Of a stretch of 64,000 bases of DNA, positions 54,546 through 64,000 are shown in pieces. The translations under genes and the position numbers were made by a program. Source of the stretch: Nocardiopsis algeriensis (GTDB lineage: Bacteria > Actinomycetota > Actinomycetes > Streptosporangiales > Streptosporangiaceae); assembly GCF_014203695.1 (NCBI RefSeq), contig NZ_JACHJO010000013.1, positions 39,031 through 103,030 of the forward strand. Reading direction: 5' to 3'. Positions within the stretch are counted from its first letter, which is position 1. Every line of letters starts with the position of its first letter. Below the pieces are notes generated by a model. The model was not told the DNA's origin and ran no database searches. It was given only the letters and a program-made list of their open reading frames with translations.

Positions 54546-55811
54546 TCAGGAGCAGTAGGAGGCCTGCGCGCCGACGATGCGGTAGGGGCAGTCCGCGTAG
54601 TCGAGCAGCCGCAGCACGGCCTCCTCGTTGCGGGCGGTCTCCCTCTCGATCACCGACGACGGCGGGTAGAAGCCGCCCTGCCGGGCATTGCGGGGGTACA
54701 TCTCGAAGGTGAAGTTGACGATCCGCTGGTCGCCCCACAGCCAGTCGCCGATCGACCCGTCGGTGATGTACAGGTCGCTGGACTGCTGGGGCGTGTACCC
54801 GTTGGCCTGCGCGATGTAGGTGCCCAGCGCCTCGTGGGTGTCGTACTCCTCGCGGGTCATGCCGGGGACGACCTCGCCGTAGGTGTAGCCGAACGGCCAG
54901 AGGACGAGCTCGCTGTAGGTGTGGAAGTCGACGGCCGAGGTGATCTGCTGCTCCCCGCCGACGACCCGGCTGCGCACGAAGTCGGCGATGACGCGCACCT
55001 CCGGCGCCGACTCCGGTGCGGAGCCGCGGTAGGTGGCGCTGCTCGGGCTGCCGGAGGAGCCGTTGCAGCAGCCCCACCTGTAGTCCCAGTTGCGGTTGAG
55101 GTCGGTCCCCACGGAGCGGGAACCCGCGTTGGGCTGGCGGTTCTTGCGCCAGTTGCGCCAGGTGCCGCCGGCCATGTCGTACTCGCTGCCGTCGGGGTTG
55201 ACGTTGGGCAGGATCCAGATCTCGCGGCTGTCGACCAGCTCGGTGATCCGCGCGTCCTCGCCGTACCCGTCGGTGAGCATGTGCATGAGGTGGACGGCCA
55301 TCTCCACGGTCAGGTGCTCGCGGGCGTGCTGGGCGTGGACGAACAGGACCTCGGGCTGGTCCTCGTCGGTGGCGGCGTTGTCGCTGATCTTGACCGCCAC
55401 GATGTCGCGGCCCTCGTAGGAGGTGCCGATGACCGTGCTCCGGGCGATGCCGGAGTGCTCGGTCACGACCTCCTCGACGATGTCGAGCAGTTCGGCGTGG
55501 TCGGTGTATCCCGGGTCGGGCGAGGCGAGGGCGGTGACGGCGGAGGCCTCGCGCACGTCGAGGCCGAGGTCGGCGATCTCGTCGGCGTCGGCGGGGGTGG
55601 CGGTCACCAGGAGAGTGCCGCCCTCGACGTGGTCGATGGCGGCGCCGGTGGCGGCGACCGCCGTGCGGTCCTGAGCAGTGTCGGCACCGCGGACCTCGTA
55701 GAGGCCGGAGCCGGCCTCCGCGGAGGCGCTGCCGGCGACCGGTGTGCTGAGGAGGAGGGCGCAGACGGCCAGGGGCGTGAGCGCGCGCAGGGGGGACGGG
55801 GGACGGAGCAC
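54546..55811 (-). CDS. Secreted M14 family zinc carboxypeptidase
   Basis: A 421-residue precursor. A Sec-type signal peptide ends near PVAGSASAEA (about residue 31), followed by a 75-residue propeptide-like region and the M14 domain. Zinc and catalytic residues are visible: FVHAQHAREHLTVEMA (HxxE), SAVDFHTYSELVLWPFGYTYG (third zinc His), and the catalytic Glu in IVNFTFEMYPRNARQGGFYPP. VGTDLNRNWDYRWGCCNGSSG is the substrate-binding loop of the T/A-type enzymes (LNRNW). Start GTG 55811 has GGAGG 4 nt upstream. It removes C-terminal residues from peptides outside the cell. Broad specificity, as in Streptomyces zinc carboxypeptidases, is likely. Confidence 0.93.
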   Translation of the reverse strand: MLRPPSPLRALTPLAVCALLLSTPVAGSASAEAGSGLYEVRGADTAQDRTAVAATGAAIDHVEGGTLLVTATPADADEIADLGLDVREASAVTALASPDPGYTDHAELLDIVEEVVTEHSGIARSTVIGTSYEGRDIVAVKISDNAATDEDQPEVLFVHAQHAREHLTVEMAVHLMHMLTDGYGEDARITELVDSREIWILPNVNPDGSEYDMAGGTWRNWRKNRQPNAGSRSVGTDLNRNWDYRWGCCNGSSGSPSSATYRGSAPESAPEVRVIADFVRSRVVGGEQQITSAVDFHTYSELVLWPFGYTYGEVVPGMTREEYDTHEALGTYIAQANGYTPQQSSDLYITDGSIGDWLWGDQRIVNFTFEMYPRNARQGGFYPPSSVIERETARNEEAVLRLLDYADCPYRIVGAQASYCS

Positions 55812-55964
55812 GATGCCTCCAGGAGCGGGTTCGAGGCTTCGGACAGATGGACGACATTGCACGAAACGTCGGCACTTTCTGTCAATGGGCATAACCCTGT
55901 GTTATGGGGGCGGTCGGGTGCGCAGGGCGCCGAGCGCTCCAGGTGAGGCCGGTGCCGGGGAGTT

Positions 55965-55990
55965 CCCCGTGGCCGGATCCGGCCACGGGG
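55965..55990. repeat. 26-bp perfect palindrome between divergent genes
   Basis: CCCCGTGGCCGGA joined to its exact complement with no spacer, in the 308-bp gap between the divergent carboxypeptidase and reductase genes. It could fold as an 11-bp stem with a GATC loop or act as an operator. Confidence 0.6.
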
Positions 55991-56057
55991 GTGGGCCGAC
56001 AGGCACTTGTGTGCAAGGCCCGTTGGGGCACCGCGAAGGCGAACGGGATGAGCGCTT

Positions 56058-56074
56058 CCCCTACGGTGTAGGGG
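56058..56074 (+). promoter_or_regulatory. Inverted repeat upstream of OYE-family reductase
   Basis: CCCCTACGGTGTAGGGG, 7-bp perfect arms with a GGT centre, 46 bp before the reductase start, followed by GTTCCCGAGGAAC (56074-56086). A dimeric repressor such as a TetR- or MerR-type protein could bind; none is encoded adjacent. Confidence 0.45.
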
Positions 56075-56119
56075 TTCCCGAGGAACGATCCCCCTTTCGA
56101 CCGACATGGAAGACCTGCT

Positions 56120-57184
56120 GTGAGCACACTGTTCGACCCCGTCAAGATCGGCCGCCTGGAGCTGCCCAACCGCCTCTTCATGGCGCCGATGACCCGTTCC
56201 CGCGTCCCCGGTGAGGGGGAGCCGGGCGACCTCGTCGCCGAGTACTACGCCCAGCGCGCCTCGGCCGGTCTGATCATCACGGAGGGGGTCCAGCCCAGCG
56301 TGCGGGGCCAGGGCTACATCGACACCCCCGGCCTCCACAGCGCGGGTCAGGTGCGGGCGTGGCGGCGCGTCACCGACGCCGTCCACGAGCGCGGCGGGCA
56401 CATCTTCGCCCAGCTCATGCATGCGGGCCGCATCGGCCACCCCAGCCTCTACCCCGACGGCGGGCTGCCCGTGGGCCCGTCCCCGATCGCCTCGGGCCAG
56501 TCGATGTTCGACGGCGAGAAGATGGTCCCGCACCCGGTGCCGCGCGAGATGGACGCCGATGACATCGCCCGGGCCACGGAGGAGTTCGTCTCCGCCGCAC
56601 GCAACGCGATCGAGGCGGGCTTCGACGGGGTGGAGGTGCACGGGGCCAACGGCTACCTGATCCACCAGTTCCTCGCCGACGGGAGCAACCGGCGCACCGA
56701 CGGGTACGGGGGCGGCGCGGAGGAGCGCTCCCGCTTCGCCGTCGAGGTGGTCGACGCGGTCGCCGACGCGATCGGTGCCGACCGCACGGGCCTGCGCATC
56801 TCGCCCGGGGTCACCTTCAACGGCATCTCCGAGAGCGACCCCCTGGAGCAGTACCTCGCCCTGCTGGACGGACTGGCGCACCGCACGGACCTGGCCTACC
56901 TGCACCTGACCGAATCGGGAACGGCCGCGCACACCGAGTGGATCCGCGAGCGGTGGTCGGGCACCTTCGTCCTCAACACCGCCTCCAGGCTGGACCTGGA
57001 CACCCCCGCGGCCGCCGTGGAGAAGGGGAGGGCGGACGCGGTGGCCGTGGCCACGGCCTGGATCTCCAACCCCGACCTGGTGGAGAGGGTCCGCTCGGGC
57101 GGTCCCTACCAGGAGGGTGACAGGGCCACCTTCTACGGCGGCGGACGGCGGGGCTACACCGACTACGCGGCGCTGGGCGCCTGA
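56120..57184 (+). CDS. Alkene reductase, old yellow enzyme family
   Basis: A 354-residue FMN-dependent ene-reductase. LFDPVKIGRLELPNRLFMAPMTRSR at the N-terminus, QLMHAGRIGHPSLYPDGGLPVGPSPI, and FDGVEVHGANGYLIHQFLADGSNRRTDGYGGGAEERSRF with the substrate-binding HxxN pair (HGAN) are the classical OYE motifs. It reduces activated C=C bonds of enones, nitro compounds or xenobiotics with NAD(P)H. Start GTG 56120 with GGAAG 8 nt upstream. It stands alone, divergent from the carboxypeptidase. Confidence 0.93.
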   Translation: MSTLFDPVKIGRLELPNRLFMAPMTRSRVPGEGEPGDLVAEYYAQRASAGLIITEGVQPSVRGQGYIDTPGLHSAGQVRAWRRVTDAVHERGGHIFAQLMHAGRIGHPSLYPDGGLPVGPSPIASGQSMFDGEKMVPHPVPREMDADDIARATEEFVSAARNAIEAGFDGVEVHGANGYLIHQFLADGSNRRTDGYGGGAEERSRFAVEVVDAVADAIGADRTGLRISPGVTFNGISESDPLEQYLALLDGLAHRTDLAYLHLTESGTAAHTEWIRERWSGTFVLNTASRLDLDTPAAAVEKGRADAVAVATAWISNPDLVERVRSGGPYQEGDRATFYGGGRRGYTDYAALGA

Positions 57185-57365
57185 CGGGCCGGCGGCGGAA
57201 GGAGAAATCCCGCCGGGGTACCGGCGCGCCGCCTTCGCGTCTGGCTCAGCGCGGATCGGCGGCGGCCTCGGATGTTGGCCGCATCCTGGGTACTCCGGCG
57301 GGACTCGAAACGACCCCCCTAGCACTGAAGGGTTCATCTGGAATGGTACAGACCTCTATCGGTCT

Positions 57366-57401
57366 CTTGAAGTCGAGGTACTGATTTGCCTTGAAATCGA
57401 G
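57366..57401 (+). repeat. 12-bp direct repeats upstream of leuA
   Basis: CTTGAAGTCGAG (57366-57377) and CTTGAAATCGAG (57390-57401), 24 bp apart, in the AT-richer promoter region of leuA. Possibly a regulator site. The remainder of 57185-57532 holds nothing else recognisable. Confidence 0.4.
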
Positions 57402-57532
57402 ACAATTGCGCGGCGGGGCCCGTCGGCGTTCACTTCTGTCCAGCCGGGAAGGTCCAGGTCAGGTGATGTGTGTCCCACCTGTTGGACGCGAGTACCGATT
57501 TCGCGGAACCGTCTGCTAGCGTTGCGAACATC

Positions 57533-57580
57533 ATGCTGCGCGAGCTGCTCCTCCTTAGCGGCCGCGGCGGGGGTCGCTAG
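57533..57580 (+). CDS. leuA leader peptide
   Basis: A 15-codon ORF, MLRELLLLSGRGGGR, with four Leu codons in a row (CTG CTC CTC CTT), 78 nt before leuA. Leu-rich leader peptides in front of leuA are described for actinobacteria, where the speed of translation through the Leu run sets the downstream RNA fold. When leucine is scarce the ribosome stalls and leuA is expressed. Confidence 0.85.
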   Translation: MLRELLLLSGRGGGR

Positions 57581-59359
<1,779 letters not shown>

Positions 59360-59365
59360 GCGGAC

Positions 59366-59390
59366 GGGGCCCGCGGTCGCCGCGGGCCCC
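59366..59390. terminator. Convergent terminator, leuA / DUF2625 gene
   Basis: A perfect 11-bp stem GGGGCCCGCGG and complement with TCG loop, 7 nt after leuA. Confidence 0.75.
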
Positions 59391-59405
59391 TCTGCCCGTC
59401 CCGCC

Positions 59406-60116
59406 TCAGAGAAGGCCGAACGGTCCGGGGTCGGGCAGGCCCCTGGTGGCGCACAGCGCGCGGTGGGCGCCGGTGAGCTCGCCGAACGCCACCGGTCGGC
59501 GCGAGGCGGACGCCGGGTTCTCCCGTGTCCCGGCCGAACACAGGCGCGGGGCGAACGACAGCCCCTGCGTGGTGTCCAGGGCCCGGGCCTCCTCGCGCCA
59601 GCCCGGCCAGCGCAGACCGTCGTAGAGGTCCGCCGCCCCGCCCTCCAGCAGCCACAGCAGCCATGCGGAGTAGGGCATCTCCAGCGGCACCCAGCCCAGT
59701 GAGCCGGGGGAGAAGTAGACGATCTCCCCGGGCTTGCCGGGGTGCTCGTCGCCCTCGCTGCCCGGGCCGTTGAGGGCGAACACCCCGCCCAGCACGTCGT
59801 GGCCCACCGTCAGCCGCAGCGGAGGGCCGAAGACGACCGCGGTGCTCAGGTCGTTGACGTCGCCCAGCCCCGGCAGCTCCCGGCCCCCTCCGCCGTGCAC
59901 CCGCACCCACCCGTCGTCCAGGACCAGGCCGCCGCACTCGAGGGCCATCGCACCCAGGAAGGAGCGCGCGGTCACCTGCAGCCGGTGCAGGCAGGTACGC
60001 CCGCGCGCGGAGTCCACGGGCAGCACGCGCACCGGGACGCCGCTCCGGGCCAGGTGCTCGGACAGCACCGGCCAGGCAGGGCGTTCCACGTCGACCAGTT
60101 CGCTCAGCTCGCGCAT
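59406..60116 (-). CDS. DUF2625 family protein
   Basis: A 236-residue soluble protein. MRELSELVDVERPAWPVLSEHLARSGVPVRVLPVDSARGRTCLHRLQVTARSFLGAMALECGGLVLDDGWVRVHGGGG matches the DUF2625 family, whose function is unknown. Later parts, GEIVYFSPGSLGWVPLEMPYSAWLLWLLEGGAADLYDGLRWPGWREEA, resemble SUKH-superfamily immunity proteins in rhythm (aromatic-rich, LGW, W-x-x-W), so an immunity-like or housekeeping binding role is conceivable. Start ATG 60116. It is monocistronic; no toxin gene is nearby. Confidence 0.75.
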   Translation of the reverse strand: MRELSELVDVERPAWPVLSEHLARSGVPVRVLPVDSARGRTCLHRLQVTARSFLGAMALECGGLVLDDGWVRVHGGGGRELPGLGDVNDLSTAVVFGPPLRLTVGHDVLGGVFALNGPGSEGDEHPGKPGEIVYFSPGSLGWVPLEMPYSAWLLWLLEGGAADLYDGLRWPGWREEARALDTTQGLSFAPRLCSAGTRENPASASRRPVAFGELTGAHRALCATRGLPDPGPFGLL

Positions 60117-60231
60117 CGGGGGAGTCCTCCGTCAGACCTCGGGGAAGGCGCGCAACGGGGGACCACGTTACCGGTAGCTCGCGACAGCCCACGCGGGGGA
60201 CCGCGGCCACGTCTTCCCCGCCCACGCGAAA

Positions 60232-60257
60232 GGGCCGCGCCCCGGAGGACGCGGCCC
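60232..60257 (-). terminator. Terminator of the CAP-domain gene
   Basis: An 8-bp stem GGGCCGCG/CGCGGCCC with a 10-nt loop, 12 nt beyond the stop. Confidence 0.6.
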
Positions 60258-60268
60258 GATGCCCGTGT

Positions 60269-61120
60269 CTACTGCCAGCCGAACTTCTGTGTCCAGGCGT
60301 TGCCGGACTCGCCGACGCCGATCGCGACCAGGCCGCAGTTGAGGATGTTGGCCCGGTGTCCGGGGCTGTTCATCCACGCCTGCATCACCTGTTCGGGGCT
60401 GGTCTGGCCCTTGGCGACGTTCTCGGCACCCCAGGAGCTGTACCCGTGGCGCTGGGACCGCTCGCCGGGCCCCTCGCCCTCGGGGTTGTGGTGGCTCATG
60501 TAGTTGCGCCGGTTCATGTCCTCGCTGTGCTCCTGAGCGGCCGCGGTGAGCCTGGAGTCCACGCGCAGCGCGCCGCAGCCCGCCTCCGCGCGCTCCTGGT
60601 TCACCAGGGTGACGACGGCGTCGGTCACCGCGGAACCCGAGGAGCTGCCGCTCCCGCCGCCGCTGCTTCCGCCACCGCTCTGGCCGCCACCGCTGCTCTG
60701 GCCGCCGCCCGAGCTCCCACCGTCCGGGGAGGACTCCTCGGCGGATTCCTCCTCGTCCTCGGGGGAGGCGGTGACCGTCACGTCGGCGCTCTGCGTCTCC
60801 TCGCCCTCGGAGGGCGGCGTCCGCTCCGGCTCCGAGGCGGGGTCCTCGCTCGGGGGAACGAAGAAGTTGTCGACCGCCTCCGGCGAGGGCGAGGGCGAGG
60901 CCGTGGCCTCACCGATGTCCTCGGGAACGGCCGTGCCGTCCGCGGTGGTGCGGAAGGGGTTCAGCTCGCCACCGGCTCCGGAGAACAGCAGTGCCCCCGC
61001 CACGGTCAGCCCGACGGGGACTGCGGCCAGTGTGACCAGGAGCGGTACCGGGCGTCTCCGGCGGGTCCGGGTGGAGCTGCGAGCACTCGCTCTGCGCTTG
61101 CCCCGGCGTCCACGCGCCAT
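60269..61120 (-). CDS. CAP (SCP/PR1) domain membrane-anchored protein
   Basis: A 283-residue protein. A very basic cytoplasmic N-terminus (ARGRRGKRRASARSSTRTRRRRP) precedes one membrane helix (LLVTLAAVPVGLTVAGALLF, about 25-45). A Ser/Glu/Pro-rich linker and a Ser/Gly tract (GGSSGGGQSSGGGQSGGGSSGGG) follow. The C-terminal CAP domain (about 160-283) has VNQERAEAGCGALRVDSRLTAAAQEHSEDMNRRNYMSHHNPEG, GENVAKGQTSPEQVMQAWMNSPGHRANILN, the usual cavity His and Glu. Bacterial CAP proteins are extracytoplasmic with unclear function. ATG 61120 has GAGGAG 7 nt upstream. It is divergent from recO. Confidence 0.9.
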   Translation of the reverse strand: MARGRRGKRRASARSSTRTRRRRPVPLLVTLAAVPVGLTVAGALLFSGAGGELNPFRTTADGTAVPEDIGEATASPSPSPEAVDNFFVPPSEDPASEPERTPPSEGEETQSADVTVTASPEDEEESAEESSPDGGSSGGGQSSGGGQSGGGSSGGGSGSSSGSAVTDAVVTLVNQERAEAGCGALRVDSRLTAAAQEHSEDMNRRNYMSHHNPEGEGPGERSQRHGYSSWGAENVAKGQTSPEQVMQAWMNSPGHRANILNCGLVAIGVGESGNAWTQKFGWQ

Positions 61121-61298
61121 ATCGCTCTCCTCTTGCATGGATGAAGGTCGGGTTCCTCCGCGGGGCACTCGATTCCGGCGGGGGATCCTCTTCCCTCTGC
61201 CGGCGGTTCGCGGACTCCCGTGGGTCGTGCCCGCAGGCACTGGTCGTTCCGGCCGCCGCAGGGGGGGGGAGGGGCGACGCCGGACACCTAGCGGGTGA

Positions 61299-61343
61299 GA
61301 TTAGACCAAATATCTTAAAAAGGGAATCCAAAACATAACAAAC
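61299..61343. promoter_or_regulatory. AT-rich promoter island between the CAP gene and recO
   Basis: The 304-bp divergent gap is GC-rich except for 61299-61343 (for example AAATATCTTAAAAAGGGAAT), the most AT-rich patch of the region and the likely site of promoters for one or both genes. A run of nine G at 61261-61269 lies beside it. Confidence 0.4.
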
Positions 61344-61424
61344 CAGGTCAGAGGGGTGGGCCGAAATGGGGAACGGCACCCCCCGGGGGCAGGGACGGTC
61401 CTCCGCATCCGCGACAATAGGGGA

Positions 61425-62156
61425 GTGAGTCTCTACCGCGACGAGGGCGTCGTGCTGCGCAACCAGAAACTGGGCGAGGCCGACCGCATCATCACCCTCC
61501 TGACCCGAAGGCACGGCCTCGTCCGCGCCGTCGGCAAGGGTGTGCGCCGCACCCGGTCGAGGTTCGGTGCCCGGCTGGAACCCTGCACCCACGTCGACCT
61601 GCAACTGCACGCGGGACGCACGCTCGACGTCATCACCCAGGCCGAGACCCTGCGCCCCTACGGTGAGGCGGTGGTGGGCGACTACGCCCGCTACACCGCC
61701 GCCAGCGCCATGCTGGAGACGGCGGAGAAGGTCGTCGCCGTGGAGAAGGATCCCGCCCTGAGGCAGTTCCTCCTGCTCATCGGCGCACTGCGCACCCTGG
61801 GCGAGGGCAGCCACGACGCACGCCTGGTCCTGGACGCCTACCTGCTGCGCTCCCTGGCCGTGGCCGGGTACGCCCCGGCCCTGACCGAGTGCGCCCGCTG
61901 CGGCAGCCGCGGGGAGCACCGTGCGTTCGCCGTGCACGCCGGCGGTAGTGTCTGCTCGGTGTGCCGCCCGCACGGCAGCGTTCACCCTTCCCCGGACACC
62001 CTCCGGTTGATGTTGTCCCTGCTCAGCGGGGACTGGTCCCATGCGGACGCCAGCGATCCCGGACACCGCTCCGAGTGCAGCGGTCTGGTCGCGGCTTATC
62101 TGCAGTGGCACCTGGAAAACGGAATCCGATCACTGCGCCACGTGGAGCGTTCTTGA
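61425..62156 (+). CDS. recO: DNA repair protein RecO
   Basis: A 243-residue protein of the RecFOR pathway that helps load RecA on SSB-coated gaps. The N-terminal OB fold is [73 protein letters not shown]. The C-terminal zinc site is [13 protein letters not shown]...[12 protein letters not shown]. Start GTG 61425 gives the normal N-terminus; GGGGA lies immediately upstream, too close for a good site, so the transcript may be nearly leaderless. The stop overlaps the uppS start by 4 nt. Confidence 0.95.
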   Translation: MSLYRDEGVVLRNQKLGEADRIITLLTRRHGLVRAVGKGVRRTRSRFGARLEPCTHVDLQLHAGRTLDVITQAETLRPYGEAVVGDYARYTAASAMLETAEKVVAVEKDPALRQFLLLIGALRTLGEGSHDARLVLDAYLLRSLAVAGYAPALTECARCGSRGEHRAFAVHAGGSVCSVCRPHGSVHPSPDTLRLMLSLLSGDWSHADASDPGHRSECSGLVAAYLQWHLENGIRSLRHVERS

Positions 62157-62974
62157 GTCTGTTCAGCTTCGACACCGGCAAGCGGCGCCAGTACGCCGCT
62201 CCCGAGCCGCACCCCAGCGGGGCGCGTCCCCCCCAGATCCCCGCAGACCTGGTGCCCCGGCACGTGGCCGTGGTGATGGACGGGAACGGGCGCTGGGCCA
62301 AGCAGCGCGGGCTGCCGCGCACCGAGGGCCACAAGGCGGGGGAGTCCTCCCTCTTCGACGTCATCGAGGGGGCCCTGGAGCTGGGCATCCCCAACCTGTC
62401 CGCCTACGCCTTCTCCACCGAGAACTGGAAGCGCTCGCCCGACGAGGTGCGCTTCCTCATGGGCTTCAACCGCGACACCATCCGCCGCCGCCGCGACATG
62501 CTGCACGAGCGCGGTGTGCGCGTCAAGTGGGCGGGGCGCGCCGGGCGGCTGTGGAAGAGCGTCATCAAGGAGCTGCGGGACGCGGAGGAGAGGACCCGCG
62601 ACAACACCGCGCTCACCCTTCAGTTCTGCGTCAACTACGGCGGACAGGCCGAGATCGTCGACGCCGTCCGCGAGCTGGCCCGCAAGGCCGCCTCCGGGCA
62701 GATCTCCCCGGAGAAGATCACCGAGGACACCCTGGCCCAGCACCTCTACGCCCCCGACATCCCCCCGGTGGACCTGTTCGTCCGCTCCTCGGGGGAGCAG
62801 CGGCTGTCCAACTTCCTCCTCTGGCAGTCCGCCTACGCGGAGTTCGTCTTCCTGGAGACGCTCTGGCCCGACTTCGACCGCCGCCACCTGTGGCAGGCCT
62901 GCGAGACCTACGCCCGCCGCGACCGCCGCTACGGCGGCGCCGAACCCAACCCCGTCACAGAGGAGAGCAAGTGA
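62153..62974 (+). CDS. uppS: Polyprenyl diphosphate synthase (UppS)
   Basis: A 273-residue cis-prenyltransferase making the long-chain polyprenyl diphosphate carrier for peptidoglycan. [30 protein letters not shown] holds the catalytic Asp and the diphosphate-binding [19 protein letters not shown] and [35 protein letters not shown] are the other signatures. [15 protein letters not shown] is complete. Start is TTG 62153, within the recO stop (TTGA), with GGAG 5 nt upstream; no other start fits. The gene pair recO-uppS is conserved in actinomycetes. Confidence 0.95.
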   Translation: MSLFSFDTGKRRQYAAPEPHPSGARPPQIPADLVPRHVAVVMDGNGRWAKQRGLPRTEGHKAGESSLFDVIEGALELGIPNLSAYAFSTENWKRSPDEVRFLMGFNRDTIRRRRDMLHERGVRVKWAGRAGRLWKSVIKELRDAEERTRDNTALTLQFCVNYGGQAEIVDAVRELARKAASGQISPEKITEDTLAQHLYAPDIPPVDLFVRSSGEQRLSNFLLWQSAYAEFVFLETLWPDFDRRHLWQACETYARRDRRYGGAEPNPVTEESK

Positions 62975-63765
62975 TCCAGTCCGACGACCAGCCCCTGCTC
63001 CGACCGGGCATGTCCCTGGTCTCGGTGGGCGACAGCTTCACCGAGGGTGTGGGCGACCCCTATCCCGACGGGACCTTCCGGGGGTGGGCCGACCGGCTCG
63101 CCGAGCACCTGGCCGACCACCTGGGCGAGATCCGCTACGCCAACCTCGCCGTGCGCGGCAAGCTGATGCGCCAGATCGTCACCGACCAGATTCCGCCCAC
63201 CCTGGAACTGGCCCCCGACCTGGTGACGCTCAGTGCGGGTGGCAACGACCTGCTGCGCCCGGGCGGTGACCCCGAGCGGATGGCCCGCATCCTGGACCTG
63301 ACCGTGGGCCGCCTGCGTGCCGCGGGAAGCCAGGTGGTGCTCTTCACCGGGGTCAACATCGCGACGGGCTACATGCGGGGCACCATCGGCCTCTTCGCCC
63401 GCCACTACATGAACATCCGGGCCATCGCCGACAAGTACGGCTGCTACCTGGTCGACCAGTGGTCGATGGAGGTCCTCACCGACGCCCGCGCCTGGGACGC
63501 CGACCGGCTGCACATGTCCCCGGAGGGGCACCGGCGCCTGGCGCTGAGGACGGCCGAGGTGCTGGGTGTGCCGGTGGCGGAGCGCTGGGACGAGCCGTGG
63601 CCCGAGCAGGAACCGCTGTCCTGGGCCCGCGCCCGCAAGGAGGACCTGGCCTGGGTGCGCGAGTCGCTCGGTCCGTGGATCGGCCGCCGGCTGACCGGCC
63701 GCTCCTCGGGGGACACCGTCACCGCCAAGCGCCCCGAGCTGACCGTGCTGACGAAGGACCGCTGA
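62971..63765 (+). CDS. SGNH/GDSL hydrolase
   Basis: A 264-residue cytoplasmic hydrolase. Block [17 protein letters not shown] holds the nucleophile Ser, block III is [12 protein letters not shown] with Asn, and block V is [17 protein letters not shown] with the catalytic Asp/His. No signal peptide is present. Substrates may be acetyl or acyl esters; none can be named. Start GTG 62971 overlaps the uppS stop (GTGA) with AGGAGAG upstream, so the gene is the third of a coupled trio and might act in polyprenol or cell-wall precursor metabolism; that is inference. Confidence 0.9.
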   Translation: MIQSDDQPLLRPGMSLVSVGDSFTEGVGDPYPDGTFRGWADRLAEHLADHLGEIRYANLAVRGKLMRQIVTDQIPPTLELAPDLVTLSAGGNDLLRPGGDPERMARILDLTVGRLRAAGSQVVLFTGVNIATGYMRGTIGLFARHYMNIRAIADKYGCYLVDQWSMEVLTDARAWDADRLHMSPEGHRRLALRTAEVLGVPVAERWDEPWPEQEPLSWARARKEDLAWVRESLGPWIGRRLTGRSSGDTVTAKRPELTVLTKDR

Positions 63766-63782
63766 GAGATAGTGCCTGCTTC

Positions 63783-63932
63783 GGGGCCTCCGCTTCGCTT
63801 CGGCCCCGGTTCGGGCGCCTTTCGGGCGGGGTTCTTCGTCGCTGCGCTCACTGTGTTTGCTTTGGGGCCTCCGCTTCGCTTCGGCCCCTGCTCGGGCGCC
63901 TTCGGGGCGCGGTTCTTCGTCGCTGCGCTCAC
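63783..63932. repeat. Two copies of a 69-bp intergenic repeat
   Basis: Copies at 63783-63851 and 63864-63932 (81-bp period) share a GGGGCC-CTTCGCTTC-GGCCCC hairpin, then a CGGGCGCCTT segment, and end with TTCTTCGTCGCTGCGCTCAC. They differ at a handful of positions. No gene is seen from 63766 to the window end; this looks like a dispersed extragenic element that also serves as terminator for the recO-uppS-hydrolase unit. Confidence 0.8.
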
Positions 63933-64000
63933 ATCCTCGTGCCTCGGATGTTCGCTCCACTCCTGCAGAACCCCGCCGGCGCCCTCACGGCACACCCCCT

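Noticed and set aside
61261..61269. A run of nine G as a phase-variation tract.
   Set aside because: It lies in the divergent intergenic region about 145 bp from either start and in no reading frame; too little evidence for contingency control.

Overview
The window is a 64-kb stretch of very GC-rich DNA with GTG and TTG starts, stop/start overlaps of the ATGA/GTGA type and long GC-rich hairpins between genes. Together with DUF3046-recA-recX, holA-comEC-comEA-rpsT-lepA, hemW-DUF3097-hrcA-dnaJ-rsmE-phoH-ybeY-era and recO-uppS, this points to a filamentous actinomycete. A Nocardiopsis-like genus is my best inference, not something proved here. Most of the window is core chromosome; no prophage, CRISPR array, rRNA or tRNA gene was seen.

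Layout. 1-3.7 kb: a sugar ABC transporter (partial permease and a lipoprotein binding protein) divergent from a ROK regulator, then a GNAT acetyltransferase. 3.8-5.8 kb: DUF3046, recA with an SOS box, and recX. 5.8-7.9 kb: an S9 peptidase. 8-11.5 kb: a gluABCD-type amino-acid ABC operon on the minus strand. 11.8-15.5 kb: miaB, miaA and dapF, with a 181-bp MITE-like element just upstream of miaA. 15.6-20.8 kb: malate synthase aceB, hflX and a HutI-like amidohydrolase. 20.9-29.3 kb: holA, comEC, comEA, rpsT, a membrane-anchored unknown, and lepA. 29.3-38.3 kb: a maltose/alpha-glucoside cluster (malG, malF, two malE paralogues, a GH13 alpha-glucosidase and a divergent LacI regulator) plus a DoxX gene, lying between lepA and hemW. 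38.5-52.9 kb: hemW, two DUF4870 genes, DUF3097, hrcA-dnaJ-rsmE, an ECF-like sigma factor with a coupled membrane protein, a HIT protein, phoH, ybeY, a CNNM/CBS transporter, a cytidine-deaminase-like remnant, and era. 53-57.2 kb: an IclR regulator, a small lipoprotein, an M14 carboxypeptidase and an old-yellow-enzyme reductase. 57.5-64 kb: leuA with a leucine-rich leader peptide, DUF2625, a CAP-domain protein, recO-uppS-SGNH hydrolase, and a duplicated intergenic repeat at the right edge.

How genes work together. The mal genes form one uptake-and-hydrolysis module under a LacI regulator; no ATPase is encoded, so a shared MsiK-type ATPase is expected elsewhere. The IclR regulator resembles Streptomyces AllR, and a 15-bp box upstream of its own gene recurs twice in front of aceB 36 kb away, suggesting a trans-regulatory link inside the window. 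hrcA-dnaJ carries a CIRCE-like operator. ComEA/ComEC sit with the DNA polymerase III delta subunit gene.

Most unusual items. (1) PhoH is interrupted by a 331-residue intein that starts with Ala, carries the Trp/Cys/Thr triplet of class 3 inteins, and has a LAGLIDADG domain whose two acidic catalytic positions appear lost. (2) comEC has no stop codon in any frame before holA begins, so its reading frame overlaps holA by about 755 nt. (3) A MITE-like element sits 12 nt from the miaA start.
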